From contig JBBRPS010000130.1 in the NCBI GenBank assembly GCA_038227745.1, positions 1 through 16,348 on the forward strand: a DNA stretch of 16,348 nucleotides, given 5' to 3'. Positions 1 through 6,208 of this stretch are shown here, piece by piece (within the stretch, counting starts at the first letter, position 1; the number at the start of each line of letters is the position of its first letter). The notes beneath the pieces were generated by a model that did not search any database, was not told the origin of the DNA, and worked only from the letters and a program-made list of their open reading frames with translations. The stretch comes from DASPXY01 sp038227745 (lineage in GTDB: Bacteria; Planctomycetota; Planctomycetia; Gemmatales; Gemmataceae). A program made the translations under genes and the position numbers.

Positions 1-27
1 CCCTCGCTGGCGCGTCGGGCTTGTGTG
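1..27. repeat. Copy of a dispersed palindromic repeat (half element)
   Basis: These 27 bases match the reverse complement of 14399-14425 at 26 of 27 positions. That stretch is the left arm of the large palindrome at 14380-14473. Only one arm is visible because the window starts here; the other arm may lie upstream. The element is 21 bases past the stop codon of the minus-strand gene at 49-387, the same kind of gene-end position as the other palindromes in the window. Confidence 0.75.
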
Positions 28-48
28 TTGCGCCTCGATACCACTTTA

Positions 49-387
49 TCAGCGGTAACCGTTCTCCCTCCCCCAGCGCAGCCACGCTTCCGCCATCCGC
101 GGGATGTCGCCGGCGTCAGCGGACGGCACCGGATCGACTCCGGTGATGGCGGAGAGGGCGGCGAACCAGTGCCGCCGCGTGCGCTCCAGATCCCGCAGCA
201 GCAGGGGCACGACCGCCGGACCCATGCCGATGATCTCCTGGTAAGCCGGGTGGCCGTGGCGGATGCGGCTGGACGAGTGATGCGCCACCGCGGTGTGCCA
301 GGCTGCCGCCAGGCGCGCGAAGCGCTCCTCGACGCCCTCGGCGGGAGGCGTGACCGGGGGGGATTGCGTGTCGGGGACGGAGGCCAT
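49..387 (-). CDS. Conserved small protein of unknown function
   Basis: The 112-residue product has a disordered, proline-rich N-terminus (about 1-18), then a compact mainly helical part. Its core reads HPAYQEIIGMGPAVVPLLL (46-64), followed by HWFAALSAITGVDPVP (73-88) and a C-terminal AWLRWGRENGY. I recognise this pattern from small hypothetical proteins in planctomycetes and cyanobacteria. The helix pattern suggests a HEAT-like fold, but I know of no function. I chose the ATG at 387 because a GGAGAAG ribosome-binding site sits just upstream. The reading frame extends to a TTG at 435, but that start has no comparable site. It is soluble, with no signal peptide or membrane segment. The MFS gene upstream on the same strand is separated by a strong hairpin, so co-transcription is unlikely. 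Confidence 0.85.
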   Translation of the reverse strand: MASVPDTQSPPVTPPAEGVEERFARLAAAWHTAVAHHSSSRIRHGHPAYQEIIGMGPAVVPLLLRDLERTRRHWFAALSAITGVDPVPSADAGDIPRMAEAWLRWGRENGYR

Positions 388-478
388 GTTGCTTCTCCGC
401 AGGTCAGGGGCGATCTCTGGGTGTGCTGTCCGCAATGGTCATTTTACTCGATGGAGGTCGCTCCCGCGAAGGCCCCAC

Positions 479-533
479 CCGGTGCCACGGGTGGGCTTGA
501 GAAACCCTTCTCCAAGCCCACCCGTGGCACCGG
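479..533 (-). terminator. Perfect 21-bp-arm palindrome, probable terminator of the MFS gene
   Basis: Positions 479-499 and 513-533 are perfect inverted repeats of 21 bases around a 13-base loop. The hairpin begins 8 bases past the stop codon of the MFS gene, where a terminator is expected. There is no long T tract on the minus strand, so it is not a classical rho-independent terminator. The arm contains the CCACGGGTGGGCTT motif, related to the palindromes at 4279, 8206 and 8253, so it belongs to a dispersed repeat family. Confidence 0.65.
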
Positions 534-541
534 ATGGGTGC

Positions 542-1885
542 TCAGCCGGGCGGCGCCGCCTCCGACGGCACGCGCGTCATCGCCAGGGCCGTGTCGCGCT
601 CCAGGTATCTCGCCCCCCACAGCCACAGCACGCCGCCGACCAGCATCAGCGTCGAGACGACGATGAAGCCGACGTCCCGGCTCGTCTTGCCGGAGATGTA
701 GCCGATCAACGGCGGCGAGATGGCGTCGCCGAAGGCGTGGATGATCAGGATGTTCAGCGCGAAGGCGCTCGCCCGGACCGACGGGTGCGTGACGTTGGCG
801 AGGGCAGTGTTCGTCGGCCCCGTGTTGAAGAACAGGCAGAACACGGTCAGGAAGACGAAGATCCACGCCCACGGGAACGGCGTCCACAGGAACAGCAGCA
901 GCATCGGGAAACCGAAGAGCATCGCCACCCCGGAGACGAGGAAGTACGAGCCGGAATAGCGCGGCCGCAGCCAGTCACCGACCAGGCCGCCGAGGATGGT
1001 GGCGATCAGCCCGGACCCGGCCGTGATGGCGCCGAAGATGGTGCGCGACCCCTCTCCCGCCTTGCGGTATTCGAGGTAGTCGGGCATCCAGAACGCCAGG
1101 CCGCCAATGGCGAAGGTCATCGCCGTCATCCCCGCCGTGTTGAGGACGTAGGACGGGATGCGGAACAGGGCAAGGTAGTCGCGCAGCCCGGCCTTTCGCC
1201 GCGGCGCGGCCCCGGGCGCGTCCGCCTGCCCGCGCGGGGGCTCGCGCATGAAGAAGCACAGCAGCCCCAGGAGCAGCCCCGGCGGCACGACGACGAGGAA
1301 AGCAGAGCGCCAGCCCCAGGCGCTCTGGACGATCTCCCCGAGGGTGTACCCCAGGGCGCCGCCGACGGGGATCGCCACGTAGAACCAGGCCAGCACCCGG
1401 CCGCGGTCCTTGATCGGATACAGGTCGGAGATCATCGTCGGCGCCACCGGCCCGTACGCTCCCTCGCCGACGCCGACGAAGCACCGCGTCAGCAGCAGGA
1501 TCCAGAACCCCAGCGCCAGGTCGAGGTGCCAGTTCAGGCCGGACGCCCCGCTGGCCAGGCTCCAGAGGATGACGCCGATGCCCACCAGCAGCCAACGGGA
1601 GGTGCGGTCGGCCAGCCAGCCGAACAGCGGGGCGATCAGCATGTAGGTCAACAGGAACGCCGTCGAGAGCAGGCCCATCTTGGTGCGGGCCTCCTCTTCG
1701 GGCACGCGGTCGGGCGGCAGCAGTTCCTTGCGGATCTCCGGCTCCACGGCGGCGAGGACCTGCCGGTCGATGTAGTTGAACAGGTTGATGGCCAGCAGCA
1801 GGGCCAGCGCCGTCCGCGCGCCCGGCAGCGGTGCCTGCGCCCCGGCCTGCGGCGGCGCGGCGGTAGTCGTCCCGTTCGCGGTCAT
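542..1885 (-). CDS. MFS transporter, spinster-like
   Basis: This 447-residue integral membrane transporter has about 12 hydrophobic segments, the usual MFS size. TM1 ends in NYIDR (37-41), the signature of the spinster/sphingolipid-transporter branch. Motif A is GWLADRTSR (89-97) in the loop after TM2. TM4 carries RCFVGVGEGAYG (134-145), followed by PTMISDLYP. A basic, alanine-rich loop at about 217-235 separates the two halves. Spinster-like proteins in bacteria are thought to move lysolipids or other amphipathic compounds by proton coupling; the substrate here cannot be read from sequence. The ATG at 1885 is preceded by GAGGA. The gene stands alone: the upstream neighbour is divergent and a strong hairpin follows its stop. 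A sugar-phosphate or anion transporter is the main alternative. Confidence 0.88.
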   Translation of the reverse strand: MTANGTTTAAPPQAGAQAPLPGARTALALLLAINLFNYIDRQVLAAVEPEIRKELLPPDRVPEEEARTKMGLLSTAFLLTYMLIAPLFGWLADRTSRWLLVGIGVILWSLASGASGLNWHLDLALGFWILLLTRCFVGVGEGAYGPVAPTMISDLYPIKDRGRVLAWFYVAIPVGGALGYTLGEIVQSAWGWRSAFLVVVPPGLLLGLLCFFMREPPRGQADAPGAAPRRKAGLRDYLALFRIPSYVLNTAGMTAMTFAIGGLAFWMPDYLEYRKAGEGSRTIFGAITAGSGLIATILGGLVGDWLRPRYSGSYFLVSGVAMLFGFPMLLLFLWTPFPWAWIFVFLTVFCLFFNTGPTNTALANVTHPSVRASAFALNILIIHAFGDAISPPLIGYISGKTSRDVGFIVVSTLMLVGGVLWLWGARYLERDTALAMTRVPSEAAPPG

Positions 1886-2019
1886 GGGAAATCCTCACCG
1901 GATCCTGTATCAGACACGGTCCAGGCCGCAAAGCGTACCACGATCGGCACGGCCGCGACAGGGGATTTCCGCGGCGGCGGGCCGCCCGCGCCTTTTCCCC
2001 ATCCTCTTTCACCAGGTCA

Positions 2020-2047
2020 TTGACCTCGCCCGGGGGGAGGTTATAAT
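2020..2047 (+). promoter_or_regulatory. Near-consensus sigma-70-type promoter with long leader
   Basis: TTGACC (2020-2025) is separated by 16 bases from a perfect TATAAT (2042-2047). Transcription would start near 2054 and give a leader of about 130 bases before the ATG at 2186. The leader can fold: CTGCCC at 2098-2103 can pair with GGGCAG at 2141-2146, enclosing a GAGCG/CGCTC hairpin at 2116-2132. The rest of the 300-base gap between the divergent genes (1886-2185) shows no gene and no other clear signal. Confidence 0.7.
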
Positions 2048-2185
2048 CAGGCAGGTTTCGGACAATAAAGGCCGGTCCCTGACGAACTACCTGGTGTCTG
2101 CCCACCGAGCAGGCGGAGCGAACGTAGCGCTCACTCTCTCGGGCAGCCCAGAATACACTCACCCCCCTTGTCAAAGGAGTTATCC

Positions 2186-2611
2186 ATGGACCTCGAAGCA
2201 GTCAAACGGCGGTTCGTCGAGGAAGTCAAGCTGCGGGCGTTCGACGACAAGTACATCGACAAGAACGAGGAGCGCGAGATCCTCCAGATCGCCCTGCAGC
2301 AGGGCGTCGGCGTGGACGGAGCGCGCGCGGCGCTCGGCCAGGTGTGCGACGCGCAGGGCTACGTCCTGGAGAGCCGCGTCCGCGAGCAGGCCAAGAACCT
2401 GCTGGACACCCTCGCCGGCAACGACGGCCAGATCGACCAGAAGGAGTTCAACGACGCGGTCAGCTTCTGCAAGAAGGCGACCCAGGGCAAGCGGACCGAC
2501 GTGCAGGTCAAGCGCATGATCGTCGAGATCATCGACGACAATGCCTACAAGACCTCCAAGGGCTGGTTCAGCAACTGGTACATCAACGTCAAGAAGGAAC
2601 TCGGCATGTGA
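2186..2611 (+). CDS. Small acidic/basic helical protein with two degenerate EF-hand-like motifs
   Basis: This soluble protein of 141 residues has no signal peptide. Two segments resemble the second half of an EF-hand loop: DDKYIDKNE (20-28) and NDGQIDQKEF (79-88). Both lack the first acidic ligands, so tight calcium binding is doubtful. A TerB-like helical fold is another possibility. The C-terminus (about 105-140) has a conserved-looking KGWFSNWYINVKKELG. I recognise similar proteins from Gemmata-type genomes but know of no function. The ATG at 2186 follows AAGGAG with good spacing; an upstream in-frame TTG at 2168 lies before that site and is unlikely. It has its own promoter (2020-2047) and a perfect hairpin after the stop, so it is probably monocistronic and well expressed. 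Confidence 0.85.
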   Translation: MDLEAVKRRFVEEVKLRAFDDKYIDKNEEREILQIALQQGVGVDGARAALGQVCDAQGYVLESRVREQAKNLLDTLAGNDGQIDQKEFNDAVSFCKKATQGKRTDVQVKRMIVEIIDDNAYKTSKGWFSNWYINVKKELGM

Positions 2612-2624
2612 CCGTGCCCGGCTG

Positions 2625-2662
2625 CGAACGCCGTTTAGCCGCGAGCGGCTAAACGGCGTTCG
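2625..2662 (+). terminator. Perfect 18-bp palindrome followed by TTTTC, likely terminator
   Basis: Positions 2625-2642 and 2645-2662 are perfect inverted repeats of 18 bases. TTTTCTCC follows immediately, giving the look of a rho-independent terminator for the gene ending at 2611, though the T tract is short. It is unrelated in sequence to the CCCACGGG palindromes. Confidence 0.7.
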
Positions 2663-2678
2663 TTTTCTCCCCCTTCCG

Positions 2679-2707
2679 TTGACGCCCTCCCGCCCGCGCA
2701 CTACCCT
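2679..2707 (+). promoter_or_regulatory. Probable promoter of rpsR
   Basis: TTGACG (2679-2684) is followed after 17 bases by TACCCT (2702-2707). The -35 is good and the -10 keeps the key T, A and final T. It lies just past the terminator hairpin and about 35 bases before the rpsR start, implying a short leader. Confidence 0.5.
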
Positions 2708-2741
2708 AACATTTTCCTTACACCCAAATATCGAGGTTCCA

Positions 2742-2996
2742 GTGAGAGAGTCGATAGTGCGTAAGAAGCTCGGACGTGGCCGCAAGAACCGCTGTCGTTT
2801 CTGCACCAAGGAAGGGTGCCCCCGGCCCGTGTTCGTGGATTACAAGGACGTCCAGGGCCTGAAAAAGCTCTGCACCAGCCAGGGCAAGCTGTTCAGCCGT
2901 AAGCGCAGCGGCAACTGTGCGGCGTTCCAGCGCGCCGTCAAGGACGCCGTCAAGCGCGCTCGCTTCATGGCCCTGCTGCCCTACGTCGGCGAGTGA
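2742..2996 (+). CDS. rpsR: Ribosomal protein S18, zinc-binding form
   Basis: This is an 84-residue small-subunit ribosomal protein, which with S6 lines the 30S platform. Family features are CRFCTKEG (18-25), VDYKDVQGLKKL (32-43), GKLFSRKRSGNC (48-59), then FQRAVKDAVKRARFMALLPY, a classic S18 C-terminus. The cysteines C18, C21, C26, C44 and C59 resemble the C+ (zinc-ribbon) form of S18 known in mycobacteria. I chose the GTG at 2742 because GAGG lies 5 bases upstream; the next in-frame GTG at 2757 has a weaker site. The usual neighbours rpsF, ssb and rplI are absent here: the gene stands between a terminator and a long inverted repeat. There may be a second, cysteine-free rpsR elsewhere in the genome. 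Confidence 0.95.
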   Translation: MRESIVRKKLGRGRKNRCRFCTKEGCPRPVFVDYKDVQGLKKLCTSQGKLFSRKRSGNCAAFQRAVKDAVKRARFMALLPYVGE

Positions 2997-3127
2997 AACC
3001 ACGGAATACACGGAAAACACGAAAATAAGACAGCAGAGAGCAGGAACAGGCCCACCGGTCGCGACCCGTGGACTTTCTCTTTCTCTCTTCTGTCTTTTTT
3101 TGTGTTTTTCGTGTCTTTCGTGGTTTC
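2995..3127. repeat. Long imperfect inverted repeat after rpsR
   Basis: The left arm 2995-3033 (GAAACCACGG...AAGACAG) and right arm 3090-3127 (CTGTCTTTTT...GTGGTTTC) are complementary over about 38 bases with a few mismatches and one gap. The AT-rich, ACACGAAAA-type arms stand out from the GC-rich surroundings. The centre holds CCACCGGTCGCGACCCGTGG, itself a near-palindrome close to the CCCACGGG family. The left arm overlaps the rpsR stop codon, so the element could end transcription. I recognise ACCACGAAAGACACGAAAA as a recurrent intergenic sequence in planctomycetes. Confidence 0.8.
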
Positions 3128-3154
3128 TATTTCCTGGGACGGGGACAAGCCGTC

Positions 3155-3182
3155 TTCCGCCTGGGGAGGGAGTGGCTATAAT
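3155..3182 (+). promoter_or_regulatory. Possible promoter of the membrane protein gene
   Basis: A perfect TATAAT lies at 3177-3182, 50 bases before the ATG at 3233. The matching -35 is weak: TTCCGC at 3155-3160 with a 16-base spacer. The call rests on the -10 box and its position. Confidence 0.45.
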
Positions 3183-3232
3183 CCCCGGCCGGGAAGGAAC
3201 CCGCGGTCTCGCCTGGCCACGAGGGCAAGGGA

Positions 3233-4279
3233 ATGTCGCTCGCCACGACGGCGCCGGTCCGGCAATCGCTGCTCGCCTCGTTGACGGTGCGGCAGTTCCT
3301 CCAGGCCGGCGCCGTCGCCGTGCTGGCGGTCCTGGCGGGCTGCGTGATCTACACCGTTGAAACGTACGGGCTGCGGCCGGGGCGGCGCCTCGTCGAGAGC
3401 CCCAGTGACGTGATGATGCGTACACTCGGCCTGGCGCACTTCGTCGTCGGCTGGCTGTTCCTGGGTACGTCACCGCGGCTGCGCGAGCCGCGGGCGCTGG
3501 GGCGGTTGGCGGTGGTGACGCTGGCGGGGGTCGCCCTGTGTACCGCGTTCGCGTTGGGCGGCGGCCGGCGCAATCCGCTCCTGCTGCTGTTCTTTTACGC
3601 CTATTTCCTCGTCCACGAGGTCCGCGACGAGACCCGGCTTTACCAGGTTTACGGCGATGCCCCGTCCGATGGGCCGGCAGGGCGCCGCTTCCTCGACCTG
3701 TTGAGTTGGGCGGTGGCGCTGCTGGCGGTGGCGGCGCTGCTGGCGGCGTTCAGCGTCCACGGCAGCGCGATCGAGAAGGCGGCCGCCTACACCTCGGAAC
3801 CGCGGCGGCTGGTGCTGGCGGGCGTGGCGGTCTTGCTGACGGCGGGGCTGTGGCTGGGGGCGCAGGCGCTGCGCGTTGGCCGACGGCTGCACGGTGATCT
3901 GCGTGCGCTGGGGGCGGCCCACCTGCCGCTGTTCGCCGTCTATACCGGCATCCTGTCGCTGCTGCTGCTCGGGGCGCTGGCGGGGTCGGCGGGCTTCAAC
4001 CTCATCATCCTGCTGCACGTGACGGCCTGGCTGGTGTTCGTGCGGCACCAGCTGAAGGCGCGGCCCGGGCGCGGCCACGGCGTGTGGGCCTGGTTGCGCG
4101 GCACGCCGGTGGGCTTCACGGCCCTGCACCTAGGGGTGGCCGCGGTGATCCTGGCGCTGATGGGCTTACGGATTCACGTCTGGCAGCGGGCGGGGTGGGT
4201 GAGCGCGGTGCTGGCGGCGTCGAGCTTCCCATACTGGAGTCTGATGCACATCTCGATGGCGTTCTGGCGCGCTCGGTAA
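3233..4279 (+). CDS. Polytopic membrane protein of unknown function
   Basis: The 348-residue product has roughly nine or ten hydrophobic segments (about 24-42, 64-80, 91-108, 114-128, 154-174, 191-212, 226-250, 254-270, 293-312, 322-344). Several histidines lie in or near membrane segments: H69 (LAHF), H128 in FLVHEVRDE, H262 (LLHVTAW), H272 (VRHQ) and H339 (LMHIS). Such spacing occurs in membrane di-iron or haem enzymes, including carotenoid-cleaving Brp/Blh proteins, but I cannot assign it to a family. The start at 3233 has GAGGG seven bases upstream and a TATAAT box further up. It is followed directly by a palindrome that overlaps the stop codon, and its next neighbour is convergent, so it is probably transcribed alone. 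Confidence 0.8.
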   Translation: MSLATTAPVRQSLLASLTVRQFLQAGAVAVLAVLAGCVIYTVETYGLRPGRRLVESPSDVMMRTLGLAHFVVGWLFLGTSPRLREPRALGRLAVVTLAGVALCTAFALGGGRRNPLLLLFFYAYFLVHEVRDETRLYQVYGDAPSDGPAGRRFLDLLSWAVALLAVAALLAAFSVHGSAIEKAAAYTSEPRRLVLAGVAVLLTAGLWLGAQALRVGRRLHGDLRALGAAHLPLFAVYTGILSLLLLGALAGSAGFNLIILLHVTAWLVFVRHQLKARPGRGHGVWAWLRGTPVGFTALHLGVAAVILALMGLRIHVWQRAGWVSAVLAASSFPYWSLMHISMAFWRAR

Positions 4280-4306
4280 AGCCCACGGGTTGCAGCCCGT
4301 GGGCTT
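4279..4306. terminator. CCCACGGG-family palindrome between convergent genes
   Basis: AAGCCCACGGG (4279-4289) and CCCGTGGGCTT (4296-4306) form perfect 11-base arms around a 6-base loop. The first base is the last base of the stop codon of the membrane protein gene, and the convergent caspase-like gene ends at 4312. It could serve as a two-way terminator. The same sequence recurs at 8206-8230 and 8253-8282. Confidence 0.7.
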
Positions 4307-4311
4307 GCGCT

Positions 4312-5217
4312 TCACCGGCTGCCGACCGCCGACAGCGAGAAGGCCCGCGGCGTCTGGGCGTAGGCGTCGCGGTTCGCGTACCGACCCGTCGCCGTCTGCA
4401 GCACGTGGAAGAACCCGTCCCAGCCGATCAGGCCGTCGGGGTTGGCGTCGAAGCGGTCGCCGTCCGCGGCAAGCAGGCCGGTCAGCGTCAGCGTGAAATA
4501 GCCGCCGCGCTTGCGGCGGCTGAGCGCCAGCTTGCCGACGTCGCAGGCGGTGATGTCCACGACGCCGCGGTGGTGGAACAGCAGGTGGCGGACCGTCTCG
4601 CCGCGCACCGATTTCAGCGTGTTCTGCCGCGCCGCCAGGTCCACCCGCTTCTTCTTGCTTTTCGCATCCGCCTTGTCCTTCTCCGGATTCGCCAGCTCGA
4701 TGCGGCCGACCGTGGCGTCCAGCGGACTGCTGACGTAGCCGGCGCAGCAGTCGCTCAGCAGCACGAGCAGGCGCGGCCGCTTCGCCTCCATCGCGGTGCG
4801 CAGCTCGGAGCGGAACAGCCGGCCCGCCTTCAGGTCGAGGAAGTGCCCGCGGCCCTGATCGGTGCCGCCGTGGCCGCTGTAGTAGAACAGCAGCGCCTCC
4901 GACGGCTGGACCTTGAGGTTGCGGTAGTAGTCCCGGACGCGCGCCGGCGTTGCGTCGGGGCCGTGGAGGATGTCGAGGGTGTAGCGGTCCTCCAGGTTCT
5001 GTTCGCGCAGCGTCTCCTTGAGGATCTTCTTCACGCTGTCGCGGTCGAAGGCGAAGCCGTTGGTGTCGGCGGCGAAGCCGTCGGTGTCGATGACGAGGAG
5101 GATGCGCACGCGCGACACCTCCTCGGGGCCGTCGGCGGCGGCGCGGGCCCAGAACAGTCCGGCGTTGAGGACGAGGGCAGCGGCCAGCAGCGCCACGGTT
5201 ATTCGCGACGTTGACAT
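4312..5217 (-). CDS. Secreted caspase-like (peptidase C14 family) protein
   Basis: The 301-residue product starts with a signal peptide or signal anchor (about 1-27, STSRITVALLAAALVLNAG then ARAAADG). The caspase-like domain follows, with a first strand VRILLVIDTDGF, then YYSGHGGTD holding the catalytic histidine H116. LVLLSDCCAG then holds the catalytic cysteine, C158 by analogy with the metacaspase DSCHSG motif; C157 is adjacent. A lysine-rich, charged insert lies at about 178-197. The C-terminus has DANPDGLIGWDGFF (257-270), an EF-hand-like loop missing its last acidic ligand. Such proteins are predicted cysteine proteases cutting after basic or acidic residues; activity and target are unknown. 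I chose the ATG at 5217 because the signal peptide begins there; a GTG at 5298 would put 27 hydrophilic residues in front. It has no obvious operon partner. Confidence 0.87.
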   Translation of the reverse strand: MSTSRITVALLAAALVLNAGLFWARAAADGPEEVSRVRILLVIDTDGFAADTNGFAFDRDSVKKILKETLREQNLEDRYTLDILHGPDATPARVRDYYRNLKVQPSEALLFYYSGHGGTDQGRGHFLDLKAGRLFRSELRTAMEAKRPRLLVLLSDCCAGYVSSPLDATVGRIELANPEKDKADAKSKKKRVDLAARQNTLKSVRGETVRHLLFHHRGVVDITACDVGKLALSRRKRGGYFTLTLTGLLAADGDRFDANPDGLIGWDGFFHVLQTATGRYANRDAYAQTPRAFSLSAVGSR

Positions 5218-5294
5218 GGGCTTCGGTTCTCGCGTCGGTTTGGTGGACCGTGTGTGGGTTGCCTTGAGTGTAACGGAGTCGTCGCGTGCCGTCT

Positions 5295-5492
5295 TCACGT
5301 GTTCTCGCTTGGAGGCGTCATTGTATACTCAATCTCCAGGGGCGCGGTCGATCGGTTCACCAGTTCCACCTCGCCCATGTTCGGGATAGGCGCCTGGCGG
5401 CCGATTACTTCCTTGGGCCGCAGCCGACAAGTCAGCGCGGGCTGGCGCTGGGACTTCGCTCGCGCACCCGGCACCGCAAGTGCGTCGTTCAT
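5295..5492 (-). pseudogene. Short ORF, probably a truncated conserved protein
   Basis: This 65-residue frame starts at an ATG with GGTGAG about 9-10 bases upstream, 25 bases after the stop of the RelE/ParE-type toxin, so it could be the last gene of that unit. The segment PNMGEVELVNRSTAPLEIEY (38-57) looks like a beta-strand-rich start of a larger protein; I recall planctomycete proteins with MGEVELVN...EIEYRM followed by PLQYLNL. Here the text changes to TPPSENT and stops. Downstream sequence leads into the leader of the caspase-like gene, with no continuation seen. I therefore think it is a 3'-truncated remnant, though a genuine small protein is possible. Confidence 0.5.
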
Positions 5493-5517
5493 GGCCAAGC
5501 TCACCTTGTTCCTTCCG

Positions 5518-5814
5518 TTACTTCCGCCCCTGCCAAACCGACGGATCTCGCGACGTATGGAAGACGGCGATAACCACCACCCGATCCGGTTTGACGCGGT
5601 AATACACGCAATACGGGAATCGGGACACCGGCGTCTCGCGCACATCCCCGGCCGCAATCGGGTATCGATCCGGATGGACCGCGATGGTGTCGAGCACCTG
5701 CTGCACCTCAGCGACGAAGTCGCCGCCCAATCCGAGCCTCTGACTCTCGTACCACAGCGCCGCGTCATCGAACTCTGCCCGCGCGGCCGAGCGGAAGACC
5801 AAGGGCAGGCTCAT
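5518..5814 (-). CDS. RelE/ParE-family toxin of a type II toxin-antitoxin module
   Basis: This 98-residue protein has the RelE/ParE fold pattern: N-terminal strand LPLVFRSAARAEFDDAALWYE, helix GGDFVAEVQQVLDTIAVHP, then strands RFPYCVYYRV and VVVIAVFHTSRDPSVW. The C-terminal H86 and R89 match the conserved 'V.H..R.P..W' ending. Family members cut mRNA on the ribosome (RelE) or poison gyrase (ParE); sequence alone does not decide which, and the FPYCVYYRV pattern leans towards the ParE-like side. The start at 5814 overlaps the antitoxin stop by four bases (ATGA), showing translational coupling. The longer frame to 5856 would overlap the antitoxin by more and lacks support. Confidence 0.88.
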   Translation of the reverse strand: MSLPLVFRSAARAEFDDAALWYESQRLGLGGDFVAEVQQVLDTIAVHPDRYPIAAGDVRETPVSRFPYCVYYRVKPDRVVVIAVFHTSRDPSVWQGRK

Positions 5815-6041
5815 GGCTTCAACCGGGATAGAGTTTGCGCCTTGACCTGTTCCCACGGCACGACATCATCGGGGCGCGCGTCGTCCTCGGCAACCCGCCG
5901 CTCCAGTTCCCGGCGCTGGGCTTCGGTTAGCAGGGGTTGGTACGGCTCGGCGGCAATGGTGGCCCAGATTTCCTGGACGAGAGCGATACGCTCCTCGCGG
6001 GTGAGCCGGTCGATCCCCAAGGATTGGACAGTTGGTGACAT
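5811..6041 (-). CDS. Antitoxin, addiction-module component family (TIGR02574-like)
   Basis: The 76-residue protein begins MSPTVQSLGIDRLTREERIALVQEIW and contains LLTEAQRRELERRVAEDDARPDD, then VPWEQVKAQ. This matches the small 'putative addiction module component' antitoxins (TIGR02574/PF09720), which precede RelE/ParE-like toxins. It would bind and neutralise the toxin encoded next door and probably repress the pair. I chose the ATG at 6041, which has AGAGG about 7 bases upstream; the frame extends to 6098 but the extra residues lie in the leader. Overlap with the toxin gene is four bases. Confidence 0.88.
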   Translation of the reverse strand: MSPTVQSLGIDRLTREERIALVQEIWATIAAEPYQPLLTEAQRRELERRVAEDDARPDDVVPWEQVKAQTLSRLKP

Positions 6042-6064
6042 AACGGAACCTCTGTGGGCGTGGA

Positions 6065-6190
6065 TCACATATTCACGGTACCAGAACTCCGAAGCCAACT
6101 GAGCGCCAAGGCTGCCTCTGCAAGGCGAATGCCGTTCGCATCCACGACCTCCGCCCAGACGATGCGGCCCGTGGCCAGCCGTTGCGCCAT
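6065..6190 (-). pseudogene. Truncated MazF/PemK-like toxin remnant
   Basis: A 41-codon frame starts at an ATG with a strong AAGGGGG site, 18 bases after the upstream antitoxin stop. It reads MAQRLATGRIVWAEVVDANG (1-20). GRIVWAEV.D.NG is the N-terminal strand of MazF/PemK-type endoribonuclease toxins, which are normally about 110 residues long and continue with KxRPAVV. Here the text changes after GIR to LAEAALALSWLRSSGTVNM and stops. The RPAVV strand and the rest of the fold are missing, so the toxin should be dead. The break lies just upstream of the second toxin-antitoxin pair, suggesting a deletion or insertion joined the two. The identification rests on about 20 residues. Confidence 0.65.
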
Positions 6191-6208
6191 GCCGTCGCCC
6201 CCTTTCGC

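Noticed and set aside
293..2023. 576-codon plus-strand frame
   Set aside because: It is the complement of the MFS transporter gene, with arginine- and glutamine-rich content and no ribosome-binding site.
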